From the NCBI GenBank assembly GCA_900769955.1, contig CAAGIP010000144.1:1-16096 (forward strand): a stretch of DNA of 16,096 nt, written 5' to 3'. Within the stretch, counting starts at the first letter, position 1, and the number at the start of each line of letters is the position of its first letter. This DNA is from Spirochaetia bacterium (GTDB taxonomy: Bacteria; Spirochaetota; Spirochaetia; Sphaerochaetales; Sphaerochaetaceae). The notes under the pieces are model-generated. The model did no database searches and had not been told where the DNA came from. It saw nothing but the letters and a program-made list of their open reading frames with translations. A program made the position numbers and the translations under genes. This document shows, piece by piece, positions 13,450 to 16,096 of this stretch.

Positions 13450-14618
13450 TGGAAACGCTCACACTGAAGTACGGCATCAATCCCAATCAGAAGGAAGCAT
13501 ATGTTTCCCATCCTGATGCACTTCCCATCAAAGTGCTTTCAGGAAGGGCCGGATACATCAATTTGCTTGATGCATTCAATGCATGGCAGCTTGTAAGCGA
13601 GCTTAAGGAAACGACAGGTTATCCCGCAGCAGCATCCTTCAAGCATGTTTCACCTGCAGGTGCAGCAATAGCAATTCCCCTCACCGACAGGGAAAGAAAG
13701 ATGTATTTCGTAAGCTCCAAAACAGAGCTCTCCCCTCTGGCAACTGCATATATCAGGGCACGCGGTGCCGACAGGATGAGTTCCTTCGGAGACTTCATCG
13801 CACTTTCAGATGAATGTGATGTCCCGACTGCAAAGGCCATAAGCCGTGAGGTTTCCGACGGCATTATCGCACCGGGCTACAGCGCTGAAGCACTGGAAAT
13901 CCTGAAAGCAAAAAAGAAGGGCGCATATACCGTAATTGAAATCGATCCTTCCTATACACCATGCGAAAAGGATGTAAGAACAATATTCGGAATTACATTC
14001 ACCCAGGACAGGAACACATACATACCTTCCGACGAGGACTTTGAGAAGCTCGTTACGAAGAACAGGGATCTTACGGAAAGCGCAAAGCTTGACCTCAAGG
14101 TTGCGATGACCGCACTCAAGTACACTCAGTCAAACTCAGTGGTTTATGCTTATCACGGGCAGACGATCGGAGTGGGAGCGGGACAGCAGTCCAGACTCCA
14201 CTGCACGCGTCTTGCAGGTGATAAGGCAGACAGATGGAACCTAAGACAGAGTGAGAGAGTGCTTTCCCTTCCCTTTAAGAAGGAACTTACCAGAAACGAG
14301 AAGGACAATGTCATCGAGCAGTATCTCACCGATGATCCTGAAACAGATGTTACCGCATGCTGGGAGAAGTATTTCACTGAACCGGTGAAACCGTTCACCA
14401 TCCAGGAAAAGAAGGAATACCTTAAGACTGTTCATGGCATTTCCCTTGCTTCAGATGCATTCTTCCCATTCAGCGACAACATTCTCAGGGCCATCAGGTC
14501 CGGTGTTGATTACATCGCGGAGCCCGGCGGCTCCCTCAGGGATGATGAAGTCATTGCATGTGCGGATGAGAATAATAAAGTAATGGTATTCAACAGATAC
14601 CGTCTGTTCCACCACTGA
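13449..14618 (+). CDS. purH: AICAR transformylase, stand-alone (PurH C-terminal type)
   Basis: A 389-residue enzyme that formylates AICAR to FAICAR using 10-formyltetrahydrofolate. It holds only the transformylase part of PurH; the N-terminal MGS-like cyclohydrolase domain (about 200 residues) is absent. Landmarks are LKYGINPNQKE at the start, INLLDAFNAW, the catalytic Lys65-His66 in SFKHVSPAGAA, SSFGDFIALSD, DGIIAPGYS, and the late SDAFFPFSDNI and EPGGSLRDDEVI motifs. AAGGAGG lies within the end of purO about eight bases before the ATG, and the TGATG overlap implies translational coupling. Together the two genes supply both activities of a normal bifunctional PurH. The gene end overlaps the convergent tetR-like gene by 29 bases. 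Confidence 0.93.
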   Translation: METLTLKYGINPNQKEAYVSHPDALPIKVLSGRAGYINLLDAFNAWQLVSELKETTGYPAAASFKHVSPAGAAIAIPLTDRERKMYFVSSKTELSPLATAYIRARGADRMSSFGDFIALSDECDVPTAKAISREVSDGIIAPGYSAEALEILKAKKKGAYTVIEIDPSYTPCEKDVRTIFGITFTQDRNTYIPSDEDFEKLVTKNRDLTESAKLDLKVAMTALKYTQSNSVVYAYHGQTIGVGAGQQSRLHCTRLAGDKADRWNLRQSERVLSLPFKKELTRNEKDNVIEQYLTDDPETDVTACWEKYFTEPVKPFTIQEKKEYLKTVHGISLASDAFFPFSDNILRAIRSGVDYIAEPGGSLRDDEVIACADENNKVMVFNRYRLFHH

Positions 14619-15162
14619 GCCGGATAAGTGCATCGCGGACTCCGCCATGCACTACTTTATGGAGGACTGCGAGGACTTTCACGTAGTCCTCTTCCATATT
14701 TCCTTCCAGCCATTCAATAAGAGTTCCCATACAGCCGTTACTGTAGAAGGAAATCAGGGCTTCCCTGTCCTCACTCTGGACTCGGATGTCCGAGAACTCC
14801 TTTACTATGATCGTGTCGATTATCGAATATACGATTTCGTAAATGAATCTCAGCAGGCTTTCGCGGTAAACGGAGCGGTAGACACTTATGACCATCTGCC
14901 TGTTCTCAACTGCATAGGCACAGACCCTGCTGAGTCCCACCTGCCAGTTATCAAGCCCGCTGTGTTCACGGAGTTCCGGCAGATACTCAGCGGAAAATAT
15001 CCATTGAGTCAGGGCACATACATCCCGGAAGTGGTAATAAAACGTGTGGCGTGATATCCCTGCCCTGGACGATATGTCCTGAACCGTGATGCGGGACACG
15101 CTCTTTTCCATTGCTGCCTGTCTGAATGCCTCAGCTATCAGGCGTTTGGTATCTTCCGGCAT
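14590..15162 (-). CDS. TetR/AcrR-family transcriptional regulator
   Basis: A 190-residue regulator. The N-terminal helix-turn-helix is clear: ITVQDISSRAGISRHTFYYHF at about residues 26-46, the TetR recognition helix ending in the YYHF motif. The C-terminal ligand domain is helical with no recognised ligand signature; its arrangement resembles DhaS-like members with a short C-terminal domain. The ATG at 15162 is chosen because AAGGAG (15178-15173 on the minus strand) lies ten bases upstream; a TTG at 15183 would include the ribosome binding site in the coding part. The target is unknown. Its 3' end overlaps purH by 29 bases on the other strand and contains the hairpins that would stop the purine operon mRNA. 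Confidence 0.92.
   Translation of the reverse strand: MPEDTKRLIAEAFRQAAMEKSVSRITVQDISSRAGISRHTFYYHFRDVCALTQWIFSAEYLPELREHSGLDNWQVGLSRVCAYAVENRQMVISVYRSVYRESLLRFIYEIVYSIIDTIIVKEFSDIRVQSEDREALISFYSNGCMGTLIEWLEGNMEEDYVKVLAVLHKVVHGGVRDALIRLSGGTDGIC
14627..14653 (+). terminator. Hairpin after purH, inside the tetR-like gene
   Basis: A 7-bp stem (14627-14633 with 14647-14653), a C-C mismatch and 4 further pairs (14635-14638 with 14642-14645) close an ACT loop. It starts nine bases after the purH stop. The following ACTTTATGG is only mildly T-rich. A second hairpin (14671-14677 with 14685-14691) follows. Both lie in the coding region of the convergent regulator. Confidence 0.5.
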
Positions 15163-15183
15163 AGTGCTGTCTCTCCTTAACAA

Positions 15184-15350
15184 AGAATATCATAACGGTG
15201 GCCAGGGAAAAAGACCAACTTCACTCAAAATACATATTAACAATACATCAATTACAAACTGGAATAGTAAATTATTATCAGGCAGAGCAAAGAGATGATT
15301 CCCTTTTTAAATTTGTAATTCTTTGCAAAGCGTAAAATTCCCCCTCATTC
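15184..15350. other. AT-rich intergenic stretch upstream of an orphan terminator
   Basis: This is the left part of the 456-base gap between the TetR-type gene and the first heat-shock gene. It holds the candidate tetR promoter, a weak plus-strand promoter (TTACAA at 15252-15257 and TATTAT at 15273-15278, spacing only 15), and the perfect palindrome CTTTGCAAAG (15321-15330). No open frame longer than a few codons is seen. Confidence 0.4.
15189..15218 (-). promoter_or_regulatory. Promoter of the TetR-family gene (candidate)
   Basis: On the minus strand TTGGTC (15218-15213) is followed after 18 bases by TATGAT (15194-15189, five of six). The predicted start is about 20 bases before the ATG, leaving room for the AAGGAG ribosome binding site. 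Confidence 0.45.
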
Positions 15351-15387
15351 AGCTGCCCTGATTTCCCTTTCAGGGCAGCTCTTTTTT
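15351..15387 (+). terminator. Strong Rho-independent terminator with no gene in front of it
   Basis: A perfect 11-bp stem (15351-15361 with 15370-15380) has an 8-base loop and is followed by C and six T residues. It is oriented for plus-strand transcription, yet the gene to its left is on the minus strand, so whatever it terminates is not a recognised gene. Confidence 0.85.
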
Positions 15388-15425
15388 CCCCGATGCCCCA
15401 TTTTCTCCCATTCATTACTCAATGC

Positions 15426-15488
15426 ATGAATCAAAACGACCCATAATATGAGTCAATGTCTCACAGCTGTATCATTATGACTCAAAAC
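15426..15488. promoter_or_regulatory. Repeat cluster upstream of the heat-shock genes, possible operator
   Basis: The direct repeat ATGA(A/C)TCAAAAC occurs at 15426-15437 and 15477-15488, 51 bases apart. An inverted pair TGAGTCA (15449-15455) and TGACTCA (15478-15484) overlaps it. It lies about 130-190 bases before the hsp20 ATG. A near-consensus -10, CATAAT (15567-15572), lies between, without a good -35. No CIRCE element is present. Confidence 0.35.
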
Positions 15489-15618
15489 AGGTGGAAATCT
15501 TATTGGCAATGTTCGGCATTGAAATCTTAACTTGTTGTATCTGAATGATTTATCACTTTTGGCATCCATAATGCTTTATATCTGGCACATACCAAATGAA
15601 AGTTAAGGAGGCCTTAAA

Positions 15619-16020
15619 ATGGCAAACATCAGAAAATACAACGACAGCACATCACTCGATTCATTCTTCGACTCATTCTTCATGACAGGTAAGTTCCCTC
15701 CCGTGGACATCTATGAGAACGATAAGGAATACGTCATCAGGGCAGAGCTTGCAGGCTACGATGAAAGTAAGATAAACCTCTATGTGGAAAAGCATGTGCT
15801 CCACATCGCATCAGGCGAGAAGGAAGAGGAGAAAGAGGACAGGAACAGGAAGTACTTCATCAGGGAGCGCAGCGTAAGATCCTTTGAAAGAAGCTTCACG
15901 CTTCCTGAAGATGCATCAGAGGAGAACCTTTCAGCAACATATAAGCAGGGTATTCTCACAGTGACGGTTCCAAAGATGCCCAAGACTGAACCGAAGAAGA
16001 TAGAAGTAAGGATCAACTGA
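15619..16020 (+). CDS. Small heat-shock protein (Hsp20/alpha-crystallin family)
   Basis: A 133-residue ATP-independent holdase that keeps unfolded proteins soluble. The alpha-crystallin domain spans about residues 27-125: PPVDIYENDKEYVIRAELAGY at its start, the VLHIASGEK strand, SFERSFTLPEDA, and the hallmark YKQGILTVTVPK near the end. The C-terminal tail KKIEVRI contains the I-x-V motif that docks into neighbouring subunits. The N-terminal arm is short and Phe-rich (SLDSFFDSFFMTG). AAGGAGG lies seven bases before the ATG at 15619. A second gene of the same kind begins 17 bases after its stop, so the two probably form a tandem operon. Confidence 0.95.
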   Translation: MANIRKYNDSTSLDSFFDSFFMTGKFPPVDIYENDKEYVIRAELAGYDESKINLYVEKHVLHIASGEKEEEKEDRNRKYFIRERSVRSFERSFTLPEDASEENLSATYKQGILTVTVPKMPKTEPKKIEVRIN

Positions 16021-16037
16021 TAAGGAGGAATGGAAAG

Positions 16038-16096
16038 ATGAGATACTACTACGACCCGATCGACACGATCTTCAGTGACATATTCGATACCTGGAC
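16038..16096 (+). CDS. Start of a second small heat-shock protein (partial)
   Basis: The frame begins at the ATG at 16038, nine bases after AAGGAGG (16022-16028), and is cut by the window end after 19 codons. The visible residues, MRYYYDPIDTIFSDIFDTW, are like the aromatic N-terminal arms of Hsp20 proteins. Its place directly behind another hsp20 gene supports this. An ATG at 16030 is closer to the ribosome binding site and out of frame with this product, so it is rejected. Only the arm is visible, so the family call is an inference. Confidence 0.6.
   Translation, partial: MRYYYDPIDTIFSDIFDTW

Noticed and set aside
15504..15520. Possible sigma-54 promoter (TGGCAATGTTCGGCAT) before hsp20
   Set aside because: The GG and GC dinucleotides are not in the required spacing.
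1..16096. CRISPR array, insertion sequence or prophage
   Set aside because: No regularly spaced repeats, transposase or integrase frames, or terminal inverted repeats were seen on either strand.

Overview
The window comes from a bacterial chromosome of moderate GC content. It is most likely a host-associated, Gram-negative-type (diderm) anaerobe, and a spirochaete of the Treponema/Sphaerochaeta kind is my best guess. The guess rests on a putative outer-membrane beta-barrel ending in Phe, abundant lipoproteins with L-x-S-C lipoboxes, a BspA-type leucine-rich-repeat surface protein, a sialic-acid TRAP system, and an initiator tRNA with no encoded CCA. No rRNA or marker gene is present, so this is inference.

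Layout. Bases 1-1509 hold the tail of an unrecognised gene closed by a strong terminator, then a solitary HipA-like kinase, probably started at a TTG codon. Bases 1686-1952 are a broken acetyltransferase: a secretion-signal-like start joined to a GNAT C-terminus. Bases 1994-6304 (minus strand) are one operon for taking up and opening sialic acid: nanA, nanQ, siaP, siaQ, siaM. Its promoter appears to be bracketed by two related operators exactly 63 bp apart, and a very stable hairpin sits between siaP and siaQ. Bases 6629-9637 (plus) are a cell-envelope block: a putative outer-membrane protein, a BspA-like LRR lipoprotein and an unknown lipoprotein. Bases 9780-12359 hold a large coiled-coil protein with a C-terminal DUF2325 domain and a 153-residue hypothetical protein. 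Bases 12557-12629 (minus) are the initiator tRNA. Bases 12790-14618 are a two-gene purine operon in which a PurO-type IMP cyclohydrolase and a stand-alone AICAR transformylase replace the usual bifunctional PurH. A TetR-type regulator (14590-15162, minus) overlaps the purine operon tail to tail. From 15619 two tandem small heat-shock proteins begin; the second runs off the window.

How the genes fit together. SiaPQM would import N-acetylneuraminate, NanQ speeds anomer interconversion and NanA splits it to N-acetylmannosamine and pyruvate. The later enzymes (nanK, nanE, nagA, nagB) and the regulator are not in the window. The PurO-like/PurH pair carries out the last two steps of IMP synthesis. 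A recurrent feature is that three genes (at 6629, 9780 and 12790) lack a Shine-Dalgarno sequence and have a promoter-like -10 element 6-7 bases before the ATG, which suggests leaderless mRNAs.

I found no CRISPR array, insertion sequence, prophage or recognisable defence island. The most open questions are the DUF2325/hypothetical pair, the leaderless pattern, the paired operators of the sialic-acid operon and an orphan terminator upstream of the heat-shock genes.
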